This document shows positions 16,254-24,262 of a stretch of DNA of 64,000 nt, in pieces; position 1 is the first letter of the stretch, and each line of letters starts with the position of its first letter. Origin of the DNA: Bradyrhizobium xenonodulans (lineage in GTDB: Bacteria > Pseudomonadota > Alphaproteobacteria > Rhizobiales > Xanthobacteraceae). A program made the position numbers and the translations under genes. The notes beneath the pieces are model-generated. The model did not search any database, was not told the DNA's origin, and saw only the letters and a list, made by a program, of their open reading frames with translations. Location of the stretch: positions 4,928,501 to 4,992,500 of the forward strand of contig NZ_CP089391.1 in NCBI RefSeq assembly GCF_027594865.1, read 5' to 3'.

Positions 16254-16973
16254 TCACGCCGGCTTCTGCCACTCCATGATGTGGAAGTAAGGCACCCGTC
16301 GATGAAAGGCATTCCTGTCGGGGTTGCCGCCCGCGGGCTCCGGCTCGACGAACAGGCGCAATTGGAGGCCGTGATCGAGCAGGAGCGTCATGTAGGTGCT
16401 GAGCGGACGATGCCAGTTCTGGACCCGGATGCCGCGCCAGCTCACCCAGGTCGCCCGTTCGTCCATGTAGTGATCGATGGTGAAGCGCAGGACGCCCTCG
16501 CCGTCGCGCGTCCAGCCTTCGGGCGGGCCTGCGGTAATGAAGCTGGTCAGATTGGCGATCAGCAGCGTGCCGCCAGGCCGCAGCGCCGCCGCCATCTTCG
16601 CGATTGACGCGGCGAGGTCCGGCATGTCGATCAGGCTGAGATAGCTGACGACGAGATCGAAATCGGCGTCAGCGTCCATGGTCTCGGCGCGGCCAAGCCG
16701 ATAGTCGCCGGCCGGATCCAGTTCCCTGGCGCGCGCAAGCAGGGCTTCGGTGGGATCGATGCCGGTAGTGCGGATTCCGGCCCGCTGCATGATGCGGCAG
16801 AAGCGCCCCTCCCCGCAGCCGACGTCGAGCGCGTTGCAAAAACCGCGGCCTCCGATGCGCTCACGCATGGGCGCGTCCAGCACGAAGCGGCGGCCATAGT
16901 CGCCATCATCACCTTGTTCGACGATCCAGGCGGCCGCGGACGCGGCCCAGCCGTCGCTGACATCCTCGCTCAT
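16254..16973 (-). CDS. class I SAM-dependent methyltransferase
   Basis: 239 residues. Motif I is ALDVGCGEGRFCRIM, motif II TTGIDPTEALL, then FDLVVSYLSLIDMPDL and LRPGGTLLIANLTSF, the usual order for UbiE/Methyltransf_11-like enzymes. Substrate unknown. It precedes the second methyltransferase in the same direction and may be co-transcribed with it. The two are not close copies. Confidence 0.85.
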   Translation of the reverse strand: MSEDVSDGWAASAAAWIVEQGDDGDYGRRFVLDAPMRERIGGRGFCNALDVGCGEGRFCRIMQRAGIRTTGIDPTEALLARARELDPAGDYRLGRAETMDADADFDLVVSYLSLIDMPDLAASIAKMAAALRPGGTLLIANLTSFITAGPPEGWTRDGEGVLRFTIDHYMDERATWVSWRGIRVQNWHRPLSTYMTLLLDHGLQLRLFVEPEPAGGNPDRNAFHRRVPYFHIMEWQKPA

Positions 16974-17072
16974 GGGTTGACCTTCGGAAATGGATGTTGC
17001 CGCTTGCCTCGCGGGGACGGCTACTGACCACAGATTGGATCAGAGTTCAACATCAGGTAGCATGCGCATCCG

Positions 17073-17183
17073 ATGCGCTCGACCACCCCCAGAGAGAAGG
17101 CCATGATTGCCGCCGGCGCGGTGACGGCCGTCGTGATGACGGCCGTGCTGTTGGTCCTCGCGCTCGGTTTTCTGCTGGCGTGA
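17073..17183 (+). CDS. 36-aa single-pass membrane peptide
   Basis: Reads MRSTTPREKAMIAAGAV and then a hydrophobic helix (TAVVMTAVLLVLALGFLLA) to the TGA at 17181. Internal ATG 17103, preceded by AGAGAGAAGG, is an alternative start giving 26 residues. The basic N-terminus and one helix are typical of small inner-membrane proteins. It ends immediately before a palindromic repeat. Function unknown. Confidence 0.45.
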   Translation: MRSTTPREKAMIAAGAVTAVVMTAVLLVLALGFLLA

Positions 17184-17187
17184 TCGA

Positions 17188-17232
17188 GCATGATCCGGAA
17201 AAGTGTGCAGCGGCTTTCCGAAAAGATCATGC
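17188..17232. repeat. dispersed palindromic element (GCATGATC family)
   Basis: GCATGATCCGGAAAA on the left and TTTCCGAAAAGATCATGC on the right form an imperfect inverted repeat around GTGTGCAGCGG. I know this pattern as a frequent intergenic repeat in Bradyrhizobium and relatives. Function unknown. Confidence 0.65.
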
Positions 17233-17243
17233 CCAACAACAAC

Positions 17244-17270
17244 CTAAAGCGCGATCTCGTCGCGCTTTAG
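17244..17270. terminator. hairpin between convergent genes
   Basis: CTAAAGCGCGA, loop TCTCG, TCGCGCTTTAG: a perfect 11-bp stem. It lies between the small membrane peptide and the chemoreceptor gene, whose stop is at 17302. The A/T-rich stem ends give weak T-runs both ways, so it may serve both strands. Confidence 0.5.
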
Positions 17271-17301
17271 AACGCGCGGCGGAACGTGCGGCCGCGCGGA
17301 C

Positions 17302-18999
17302 TTACGCCGCGCGCACCGTCCGGAGGAATTTTCCGACTTCGTCCTTCAGCCGGTTGCTGTCGGTCGCCAGCATCTTGGCAGTCGAGAGCACCTGCGAGGA
17401 CGCGGAGCCGGTCTCGGCCGCGCCGCGCTGCACGTCGGTGATGTTGGTGGAGACCTGCTGGGTGCCGTGCGCGGCCTGCTGCACGTTGCGCGAGATCTCC
17501 TGGGTCGCGGCGCCCTGCTCCTCGACGGCCGCGGCAATGGTCGAGGACACCTCCGACAGCCGCTCGATCGTCGCGGAGATGTCGCGGATCGCGTTGACGG
17601 AGTCCTGGGTCGCGGACTGGATGCCGGAAATCTGCTGGCTGATCTCGCCCGTCGCCTTCGCGGTCTGCTCGGCTAGCGTCTTCACCTCGGCGGCAACGAC
17701 CGCGAAGCCGCGGCCGGCTTCGCCGGCACGTGCCGCCTCGATCGTGGCGTTCAGCGCCAGCAGGTTGGTCTGGCCCGCGATGGTGTTGATCAGCTCGACG
17801 ACGTCGCCGATGCGCGTGGCCGCGACCGAGAGCTCGCTGACGCGCTCGGTCGTGGTGCGGGCCTGGGTGACGGCCTCGCCCGCCATCCGCGCGGATTCCT
17901 GCACCTGCCGGCTGATCTCGTTGACCGAGGAGGACAGCTCCTCCGTGGCGGTCGCAACCGACTGCACGTTGCCGGTGGCTTCGCCCGAAGCGACCACGAC
18001 CACCGAGGTCAGCTCCTGCGCGCGCTGCGCGGTGGTGGCGAGCGTCGAGGACGACGCTTCGAGCTCGGTGGACGCCGAGCCCACCGTCTCGATGATCTCG
18101 CCGACCGCACGTTCGAAGCCGTCGGCAAGGTTGAACATGTCGCGCTTGCGCTGCTCGGCAGCCTGCTTCTCCGCTTCGACCTGCGCAGCCTTGAGGCGCT
18201 CGACCTCGATCGCGTTAGTCTTGAACACTTCGACGGTCCTGGCCATGTCGCCGATCTCGTCGTGCCGGTCCTTCTCCGGCACCTCGGTCTTGAGATCGTT
18301 GCGGGCGAGGCCCTCCATGGCGAGCTTGAGCCGGGCGACCGGCTGCGACATCGCCTTGAGGCCGATGAACAGCGCAATCGCGATGCCGACGATGAGGCCG
18401 CCGGCGCTGACGCCGATCACGGTCCAGGTCGCGGACTTGGCGTCACGCTCGAGAGCGTCCTTGCGCTTGGCAGCCAGCTTGCCGGTCTCGGTCGTGAACT
18501 GGGCGATGCGCGCCAGGGCCGCGTCGATCAGCGGGTCGCACTCCTTGTGCGCGCGCTGGGAGGCCCTTGCATTCTCCTCGGTGCTGCTTGCCTGGGTGCC
18601 GGCCAGGAGCACGGGGTCACAGCCGGCAAACACGGCCTTCAACTGGTTGCCGAGGCTCTTGATCTCGGTTGCGCGCGACGGATCGTCCTGCTCTGCCGCG
18701 TCCAGGAATTGGCGGATTTCGTCCCGGTTCTGGTTGGCGGTCTTGAGGCGATTGGCGTTGCCCGCCTCGGTCGTCTCCGTGAAGATCGCATAGAGCGCCG
18801 CGTGATAGGTCTCGGCCCGGCGCTGCGCGCGCGACAGATTGAGTGCGGAGGATTGCGCGGCGGCGAGCTCGCCGAACCCGTCGACGGTCGCCGAAAGTTC
18901 ACGCGTGCCGAAGGCGGCGACGGCGACCATCGCACATCCCATCACGGCCACGATCAGCGCGACCTTCCACACGATTTTCAGATTGTTCAAGAAGCTCAT
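17302..18999 (-). CDS. methyl-accepting chemotaxis protein
   Basis: 565 residues. First membrane helix at about 10-30, a periplasmic sensor region at 31-190, second helix at about 192-215 ([20 protein letters not shown]), HAMP at about 216-270 and a cytoplasmic signalling domain. The conserved hairpin tip lies near [20 protein letters not shown] and [19 protein letters not shown]. No CheR/CheB-tethering pentapeptide is seen at the C-terminus (KFLRTVRAA). It senses an unknown ligand and signals to CheA. Chemotaxis genes are not adjacent. Confidence 0.93.
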   Translation of the reverse strand: MSFLNNLKIVWKVALIVAVMGCAMVAVAAFGTRELSATVDGFGELAAAQSSALNLSRAQRRAETYHAALYAIFTETTEAGNANRLKTANQNRDEIRQFLDAAEQDDPSRATEIKSLGNQLKAVFAGCDPVLLAGTQASSTEENARASQRAHKECDPLIDAALARIAQFTTETGKLAAKRKDALERDAKSATWTVIGVSAGGLIVGIAIALFIGLKAMSQPVARLKLAMEGLARNDLKTEVPEKDRHDEIGDMARTVEVFKTNAIEVERLKAAQVEAEKQAAEQRKRDMFNLADGFERAVGEIIETVGSASTELEASSSTLATTAQRAQELTSVVVVASGEATGNVQSVATATEELSSSVNEISRQVQESARMAGEAVTQARTTTERVSELSVAATRIGDVVELINTIAGQTNLLALNATIEAARAGEAGRGFAVVAAEVKTLAEQTAKATGEISQQISGIQSATQDSVNAIRDISATIERLSEVSSTIAAAVEEQGAATQEISRNVQQAAHGTQQVSTNITDVQRGAAETGSASSQVLSTAKMLATDSNRLKDEVGKFLRTVRAA

Positions 19000-19216
19000 C
19001 TCTCAGCCGTCCCAATGATTTTTCTGCCGACGCGTAATCCCAGCAACGGGCATTGGAACCGGTGGACGTTAAAATTTGATGCCAAATGCCCTGAATAGTC
19101 ATACGGAAAAATAACTATTCGGGTGCCGGCGTAAGCTTCGCGTAAGCTTCGGCCCGTTTCGGGATGCACTCCGGGCGCTGGCGGAACCGGTCGCCGGCGT
19201 CAGCCGTTGTCGGTCC

Positions 19217-19435
19217 ATGCTGATCAAGGAAGAAAACCGAAACATGTTTCTGCTGGCGACGGTGACGCTGTGCTGTGTCGCCGTGGCCGGCACCGTTGCG
19301 CTATTCGAGCTGGCGCCAGGGCCGGCTCCGGCAACGCAGGTCGCCGAACGCGCGACGATCGACGTGGGCGATCCGACACCGGTCCGGGTGGTCGGGGCGC
19401 CGTTCGCACCCAACGTCAACCCGCGCGAGCGATAG
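19217..19435 (+). CDS. small single-pass membrane protein, unknown
   Basis: 72 residues: a short charged N-terminus (MLIKEENRN), one hydrophobic helix (MFLLATVTLCCVAVAGTVAL) with two cysteines, and a polar proline-rich exported tail (DPTPVRVVGAPFAPNVNP). The internal ATG at 19244 has AAGGAAG upstream and may be the real start. Function unknown. Its stop is three bases from the stop of the convergent 54-aa gene. Confidence 0.55.
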   Translation: MLIKEENRNMFLLATVTLCCVAVAGTVALFELAPGPAPATQVAERATIDVGDPTPVRVVGAPFAPNVNPRER

Positions 19436-19438
19436 CGC

Positions 19439-19603
19439 TCACGTCGGCGATACCTCCGTGCCCGCCTCGGGCCGGCCTTGGGCGCGCGCCAATTCCTCGA
19501 CGAACGCGATCACCTCCGCCCGCTTGTCGGGCGGCAGTGACAGGAACGCGCGGATGAGCCTCAGGCCCTGCGCTTCCTCCGACTGGTTGCTTTCGGCGTC
19601 CAT
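19439..19603 (-). CDS. 54-aa helical protein, unknown
   Basis: Starts MDAESNQSEEAQGLRLIRAF and continues LSLPPDKRAEVIAFVEELARA before a Gly/Pro-rich end. LIRAF..LPPDKRAEVIAFVEELA resembles the C-terminal helices that follow XRE-type helix-turn-helix domains in this group, but no DNA-binding domain is present. Third positions are strongly G/C. Convergent with the membrane protein at 19217-19435. Confidence 0.55.
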   Translation of the reverse strand: MDAESNQSEEAQGLRLIRAFLSLPPDKRAEVIAFVEELARAQGRPEAGTEVSPT

Positions 19604-19709
19604 CCCGTCACTGTCGGGCGTTCGGGAAAAATATGCAATCCCCCATACGGTCTGCCTGCTTGATTCGGCCGGCCAGCTTTGCTGGAATAGCCTTCAACAG
19701 AGGTGGACC

Positions 19710-20123
19710 ATGAAGTGGATCAGGGAGCGCGACGCACTGATCGCGCAGACAATGGCCTTCGTCCAATCGGTAACCGGCAAAAGGGATGACGCCCATCCGC
19801 CGGAGACCCCAGCGGCCGCGCCGGAGATCCCAGCGGCTGCGCCGGAGGTCTCGGCGGGGATCGTCACCGTCGAGACCGTTGCCGCCCAGACCTTCGCCAT
19901 CGAGATCGAGCCGCCGCAAGTCGTCCCGCCGCTCCCGCCCGTCATCATTCCGCCGGCGCGGACAGGCGGCGATTTCCGTTCCGAGATGCAGGCCCGCATC
20001 GCCAATTTCCGCAAGCATCAGGAGCGGTTCGAGCGCGAGCGCGAGGAATATTGCGCGGCCACCCTGATCAAATTGCGCGCCGCCATCGGCGACGCCTCCC
20101 CCCGCCCTCCGGTAGAAAAATGA
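19710..20123 (+). CDS. proline/alanine-rich soluble protein, unknown
   Basis: 137 residues starting at ATG 19710 after AGAGGTGG. The N-terminal helix (MKWIRERDALIAQTMAFVQS) is followed by PAAAPEIPAAAPE repeats and a PPLPPVIIPPA linker. The C-terminal helix is charged (RSEMQARIANFRKHQERFER) and may form a coiled coil. The frame stays open far upstream but the upstream part lacks coding character. No signal peptide. Function unknown. Confidence 0.65.
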   Translation: MKWIRERDALIAQTMAFVQSVTGKRDDAHPPETPAAAPEIPAAAPEVSAGIVTVETVAAQTFAIEIEPPQVVPPLPPVIIPPARTGGDFRSEMQARIANFRKHQERFEREREEYCAATLIKLRAAIGDASPRPPVEK

Positions 20124-20146
20124 GGCAGCGACCGCCTCACCGGTCC

Positions 20147-20266
20147 TTATAACCAGGACCAGACCAGCCAGAGATTGGCCGCACAGGCACCGAACAGCGC
20201 CACCGTCAACGGCAGGAGCATGTGCCCGCAGGAGGTTTTCAGGTCGCTCGTCATGACCGAAAACAT
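20147..20266 (-). CDS. 39-aa single-pass membrane peptide
   Basis: MFSVMTSDLKTSCGHMLLPL followed by a hydrophobic helix (TVALFGACAANLWLVWSWL) that reaches the stop. GGAA lies eight bases before the ATG at 20266; the ATG at 20254 is an alternative. It is convergent with the proline-rich gene ending at 20123. Support is limited to composition and hydrophobicity. Confidence 0.4.
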   Translation of the reverse strand: MFSVMTSDLKTSCGHMLLPLTVALFGACAANLWLVWSWL

Positions 20267-20426
20267 CCGCTGATTCCGGCAAATGAGTCCCGGGGATTCT
20301 TTTTTCGCGGATTCAGGACTCGTTAAGGACTCAGGGCCCGGCCGCCCGATCACGGCCCCGTGATCGCCTCTCCGGCCGGAACCCCTCGCCCCGTGACTCG
20401 TTAACGCGTTTTCCCGGAGCGGAAGA

Positions 20427-20681
20427 ATGCCGTACGCCCTGTTCTGTAACGATGCTCAAATCAGCAAGGCCTATCCCGATGAGGCCGACATCTGGAAGCT
20501 CGCGCAGCGCAGCGGACTCGTCGTGGATATCAGCGCCGATGACGATCGCCCCGGGCCGCGCCGGGTGCTCGACAACGACTACGAGATCAAGCCCTGCCGG
20601 GCAGCGCAGGGCGAAGACCCCGCCAGGAATAAGGCGGAGGCTGAACGGCAGTCCAGGCTGGAGCTCGAGCTGAATTCTTGA
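20427..20681 (+). CDS. 84-aa conserved-type hypothetical protein
   Basis: Begins MPYALFCNDAQISKAYPDEA and has DIWKLAQRSGLVVDISADDD, then VLDNDYEIKPC and a charged helical end (RNKAEAERQSRLELEL). The ATG follows GGAGCGGAAGA. The pattern is compact and soluble with two cysteines. I have seen similar small proteins in Bradyrhizobium genomes but know no function. Confidence 0.72.
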   Translation: MPYALFCNDAQISKAYPDEADIWKLAQRSGLVVDISADDDRPGPRRVLDNDYEIKPCRAAQGEDPARNKAEAERQSRLELELNS

Positions 20682-20717
20682 GGTCGGCCGGTAAGGCCGG
20701 AGAACTCGGGAAAGATC

Positions 20718-20960
20718 TCAGGGCGTCGCGGTCGCGAGCGAAGCCTGCTCGCCCGCCATTGCCACGCAGGCCTTCCGGCGGTGCAGCCCCCGGATCGCGC
20801 CCGTCACCTTCAGCACCTTGCCGGATGGGCAGGAGGCGTCCTTGACGAAGGCCACCTCATAGGGTGCCAGCATCAGAGGCTCGGATTTGAGGATTGTCTG
20901 TGCAGAGCACGGCAAAGAAATGAAGCACGAGAGCACACCTGCCGACACCAAGATACGCAT
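20718..20960 (-). CDS. small exported protein (DUF6719-like)
   Basis: 80 residues with a signal peptide (MRILVSAGVLSCFISLPCSA). The mature part carries LAPYEVAFVKDASCPSGKVL and KVTGA, followed by RGLHRRKACVA, which resembles small periplasmic proteins assigned to DUF6719; the assignment is from memory. Two mature cysteines could form a disulfide. Start ATG at 20960. Function unknown. Confidence 0.65.
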   Translation of the reverse strand: MRILVSAGVLSCFISLPCSAQTILKSEPLMLAPYEVAFVKDASCPSGKVLKVTGAIRGLHRRKACVAMAGEQASLATATP

Positions 20961-21178
20961 GTCTGTCGTCCCACCAGCCCGGTAATTCTCATATAACGCG
21001 TTCCGGAGCGCGAGTTCCGTAAGCGTCAAAAATTATTTTTGCTTTACGCCCGTCCGATGACGGGCGTGAGAAGGCTCGCGTCCAACTGTTTGCCTGCAAA
21101 TGACGCGCCAGATGGTTCACGCAAAGCAAACAAACGAGCTGGCAAGCAACGGACCGGCAAGCGAGGGCCTGGCAAACG

Positions 21179-21202
21179 AAAGGCCGGCGTGAGCCGGCCT
21201 TT
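21179..21202 (-). terminator. intrinsic terminator for the porin-like gene
   Basis: AAAGGCCGGC, loop GTGA, GCCGGCCTTT is a perfect 10-bp stem. On the minus strand the arm ends in TTTCGTTTG, 39 bases past the outer membrane protein stop. It could also work on the plus strand (CCTTTGTC). Confidence 0.7.
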
Positions 21203-21241
21203 GTCTGATCGTGGTGTCAGATCCTGGTCCTGGGCGGACGG

Positions 21242-21949
21242 TCAGTAGCGCGTGGCTGCCGGACCGCCCCAGCCGAAGCGGTAGTTCACACCAACCTTGA
21301 CGGTATGCTCGTCCTCCCGGCCCCGGACGCCGACGATGTCGGCCGGACCGGAGGTGAAGGTCGTGCTGCCGAAATTATAGTACTGGTACTCGGCTTTGGC
21401 CGACCAGCTCGGCGCGAACATGTATTCGAGGCCGGCGCCGACGGTGTAGCCATCCTTGCTGTTGCCGGTGGTGGTGAAGGCCTGCGGCACGCCGGCGATG
21501 TTCACGCCAAGGCCGCCGTTGCGCCAGGCATAACCACCCTTGGCGTAGAGCAGCGTCGGTCCCCAGGTGTAGCCGATGCGGCCGGTCACCGAGCCGAGCT
21601 GGTCGGTGTTGGACGTCACCTGCGTGCCCAGCGGGAACGTGACACCGTTGTTGTTGGTCGGCAGCCAGGAATACTGGGCCTCGATACCCACCACCCAGTT
21701 GGGGGCGAACTGGTAGTCGAAGCCGCCCTGCACGCCGCCCAGGAAGCGGGCGTCGCTGGACTGGAAGCTGCTGTCGCCGGCAAACGCACCGCCGACATGG
21801 CCGCCGATGTAGAAACCGGTCCAGTTGTAGATCGCCTGCGGCGGCGTATAGGCCGGGGCCTTGGTGTAGGGGCGCGGCTGCATATCGGCTGCTGCAGCCG
21901 GCGCGGCCAGCGCAAGCAAGGCGACAGCGCCCAGCAAGATCGTCTTCAT
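21242..21949 (-). CDS. outer membrane beta-barrel protein (Omp25/Omp31 type)
   Basis: 235 residues. Signal peptide MKTILLGAVALLALAAPAAA, then KAPAYTPPQAIYNWTGFYIG, the typical entry of this family, with later barrel signatures GGVQGGFDYQFAPNWVVGIE, TGRIGYTWGPTLLYAKGGYA and the C-terminal HTVKVGVNYRFG before an aromatic residue. It sits in the outer membrane and contributes to surface structure. ATG 21949 is chosen; an upstream ATG at 21955 adds two residues. Confidence 0.9.
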   Translation of the reverse strand: MKTILLGAVALLALAAPAAAADMQPRPYTKAPAYTPPQAIYNWTGFYIGGHVGGAFAGDSSFQSSDARFLGGVQGGFDYQFAPNWVVGIEAQYSWLPTNNNGVTFPLGTQVTSNTDQLGSVTGRIGYTWGPTLLYAKGGYAWRNGGLGVNIAGVPQAFTTTGNSKDGYTVGAGLEYMFAPSWSAKAEYQYYNFGSTTFTSGPADIVGVRGREDEHTVKVGVNYRFGWGGPAATRY

Positions 21950-22235
21950 GGTCATCCCCGTTCTTTCATTTACGACACTCAGCAAACAACGTGGCGTGAA
22001 TTGGGTTGCTTCGCGGCGATGCCGGAACGTTGATCGTTCGAGACTGTGACGGGGTGGCAACAACGCGATTTTGTTCCGTCACGTCGGCTTGCGCCGACCA
22101 ATTTTGTCGTAAGCGCAAGGTCTTCCGTACGATTTGTCGCAAGGCGGAACCACCCCGTTCAAAGCTCGCCGAAATGTGATCCAGCGGCTCCGGCAGCCCC
22201 TGTCCTAGCAGCAAGCGATGAAAGCGCGCTTTGCC

Positions 22236-22670
22236 CTATCGCGTCATGTTTTCCAGTTCCGGAAAGGGTACGTAAACCGCGCCGGCGCAGAGTTCACTGG
22301 CGCGGTCGATGACGCGATCCGCCCGACCGTTGACGAAGATCACGGCGCGCTCGCGCATCCCCTTGGTGCTGCCGTCCGTCTCGCGCGGGATGAAGCGCAG
22401 GCAGCTGACGTAGAACTGTCGCCCGCCGACCTCGCGCTGCACCGGCTCGGCCATGCTGGCCTCGCGCACCCCGACGGGATTGTTGAGATAGCTACGCATC
22501 AAGGCGAGCGTGTCACTGCGGAAATTGTCGGGATATGGCTGCGGCCCTCCGGCCTGGCCCCCCTCCATCAGTGACGGACGATCGCCGTCGCTGCCGAAAC
22601 ATGCCGCCAGCGTCAACGGCAATGCCAGGATCAATGCCAGGCTCGCCGCACGTCTCGCCAATCGCCCCAC
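22236..22670 (-). CDS. lipoprotein, unknown
   Basis: 144 residues from a GTG start. The signal sequence ends in a lipobox, TLAAC, at about residue 24, so the protein is lipid-anchored. The mature part has QPYPDNFRSDTLALMRSYLN and FYVSCLRFIPRETD with a paired later cysteine (SELCAGAVYVPF). No enzyme motif. It faces the porin-like gene's promoter side but on the same strand, 287 bases upstream. Confidence 0.75.
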   Translation of the reverse strand: MGRLARRAASLALILALPLTLAACFGSDGDRPSLMEGGQAGGPQPYPDNFRSDTLALMRSYLNNPVGVREASMAEPVQREVGGRQFYVSCLRFIPRETDGSTKGMRERAVIFVNGRADRVIDRASELCAGAVYVPFPELENMTR

Positions 22671-22990
22671 AGCTCACGCTCTCCGCTCGAACAGACTCGG
22701 AAGACGTTCCAGCCCCAAGGTTGCAATGATGCATGTCTAGAGGTGTTTTGCCCGACGAGTCAACGGATTCGCAAAATCCGTAGAGCCATGCACGCAAGCC
22801 ATTGATTTACCTGTGGCCGGCTACTGTGCATGGGGTTGTTTTCGCGGTTTTTGTTTTGCGGTCGCGAAACGCACCGGCCCGCCGCCAGCACCTCGCGCTC
22901 TCGCGCAAGGCATGACGAACGGGCCGGGCCTGACGTCCGCACGCGGCAGCGGGGCAATGCCAGGGATGCCGCCGCGCGCGGGATCAGTCT
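22671..22990. other. intergenic region without supported gene
   Basis: About 320 bases between two exported-protein genes. Short open frames exist on both strands but have arginine/serine-rich composition typical of shadow frames. A T-rich patch (TTTTTGTTTTGCGG) lies near 22850. I see no strong hairpin, tRNA or promoter. Confidence 0.4.
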
Positions 22991-23359
22991 TTAGCTGCGC
23001 TTGTCGACGGCCGCCGGCTTGGTCACGTCAGGCTGCGCCTTCAGCGACTTCTTGGCCGACAGATGCTTGTTGTGGTGGCGATGCTTGCGCACGGTCTTGT
23101 GCTCGTCGGGCGTGACCGCGGCATTGGCGTTCATCGCCTTCGACTTGGTGTCCGCCTTGGCATCCGCCTTGACGTCGGCGGCCTTGGTGTCGGCCTTGAC
23201 GCCGGCATCGGGTTTCGCGGCGGTGGTCGAGGCCTTGGTCTGGCTCTGGTCCGCCTTGATCACCGGCGCGGTCGTGGTGGTCTTGCCGGCCTCGGCCGCG
23301 AAGGCCGGGGCTGCGATCACGGAGGCTGCGAGCAAGGCTGCGGAAATGGTCTTCAACAT
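22991..23359 (-). CDS. exported Ala/Lys-rich protein, unknown
   Basis: 122 residues. Signal peptide MLKTISAALLAASVIAAPA, cleavage near AFA. The mature protein is low-complexity with repeats of KADTK, DVKADAKAD and a basic, histidine-bearing end (KTVRKHRHHNKHLSAKKS). Such periplasmic proteins may bind metal or nucleic acid, but nothing proves this. ATG follows GAGGAGACACACC. Confidence 0.72.
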   Translation of the reverse strand: MLKTISAALLAASVIAAPAFAAEAGKTTTTAPVIKADQSQTKASTTAAKPDAGVKADTKAADVKADAKADTKSKAMNANAAVTPDEHKTVRKHRHHNKHLSAKKSLKAQPDVTKPAAVDKRS

Positions 23360-23610
23360 GGTGTGTCTCCTCTTGGAAGGATCTTGAGGCGGCGCCCTCT
23401 CGCCAGCTCTTCGATCGTGGGTGTGAGCCTAGGTGCGGCGCGCTGAACCCATTCTGAAGCCGGCTGCCAGCTTCCGTTCATCTCGATGACAAGTTTGTCA
23501 TCTTGCGGCAGGCGAATAGACCGGGCCGGCCGGGAATGTTTTTGCCCGCCGGGTGTTCCGGTCTTCAGGCAATCGTGTAGGATCGCCACGTTCCATACGG
23601 GAGAACTTAG

Positions 23611-24153
23611 ATGCGCAGACTCTCAATGCTTCTGGTGCCGGGACTCGTTTCCATGACGCTGGCAGCCGGGCCGGTGCTGACCAGCGCCTATGCCGCGGGC
23701 AGCGACGAGCCCTCGCCGCCGAAGTCGGACACCTCGACCAAGAAAGAAAAGAAGAAGAAGAGCTCCTCCGTCAGCGATCCCAAATTCCTCGCGGCCTATC
23801 GCACCGCCTACACCACGATCTACGACAACCACGATTACACCGGCGCGATCGACCAGCTGAAGTCGCTCAAGCGCGACGACGTCGCCGACGTCGCCAACCT
23901 GATCGGCTATTCCTATCGCAAGCTCGGCGACTACCAGTCGTCGAAGGTCTATTACGAGCTGGCGCTGAAGGACGATCCGAACCACGTCCGCACCTGGCAG
24001 TATTACGGCCTCTGGCAGCTCGAGCAGGGCAACCGCGAGCAGGCGCAGTATCATCTGAACAAGATCGCCTCGCTCGCCGGGACCGACAGCTCCGAGTATC
24101 GCTCGCTGGCCGCGGCGCTCGACAAGCAGACCGGTGCGACGCTGGTCTACTAA
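23611..24153 (+). CDS. exported TPR protein
   Basis: 180 residues. Signal peptide at residues 1-29, then a lysine-rich linker (STKKEKKKKSSS). Tetratricopeptide-type helices follow: YDNHDYTGAIDQLKSLKRDD, VANLIGYSYRKLGDYQSSKV and TWQYYGLWQLEQGNREQAQY, about three repeats. It probably mediates protein contacts in the periplasm. ATG follows GGGAGAACTTAG. Ended by the strong hairpin at 24178. Confidence 0.85.
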   Translation: MRRLSMLLVPGLVSMTLAAGPVLTSAYAAGSDEPSPPKSDTSTKKEKKKKSSSVSDPKFLAAYRTAYTTIYDNHDYTGAIDQLKSLKRDDVADVANLIGYSYRKLGDYQSSKVYYELALKDDPNHVRTWQYYGLWQLEQGNREQAQYHLNKIASLAGTDSSEYRSLAAALDKQTGATLVY

Positions 24154-24177
24154 AGACTTCGCATCTTCGAACGACAC

Positions 24178-24210
24178 GAACGGGCACAACCTTACGGGTT
24201 GTGCCCGTTC
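24178..24210 (+). terminator. strong hairpin terminator
   Basis: GAACGGGCACAACC, loop TTACG, GGTTGTGCCCGTTC: a 14-bp stem followed by CGCTTTCT. It lies 24 bases after the TPR gene stop. Confidence 0.75.
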
Positions 24211-24262
24211 CGCTTTCTCGGCTAGCCTCCCGCACCAATCCTCCCTCGCAAATCGGTGCGCA

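Noticed and set aside
16994..18793. 599-residue plus-strand ORF
   Set aside because: Ser/Ala/Arg-rich shadow of the chemoreceptor gene on the minus strand, which has all expected domains.
21121..21180. CRISPR-like short repeats (GGCAAGCAACGG, GGCAAGCGAGGG, GGCAAACGAAAGG)
   Set aside because: Units are too short, imperfect and without spacers; it is simple sequence before a terminator. No CRISPR array was seen anywhere.
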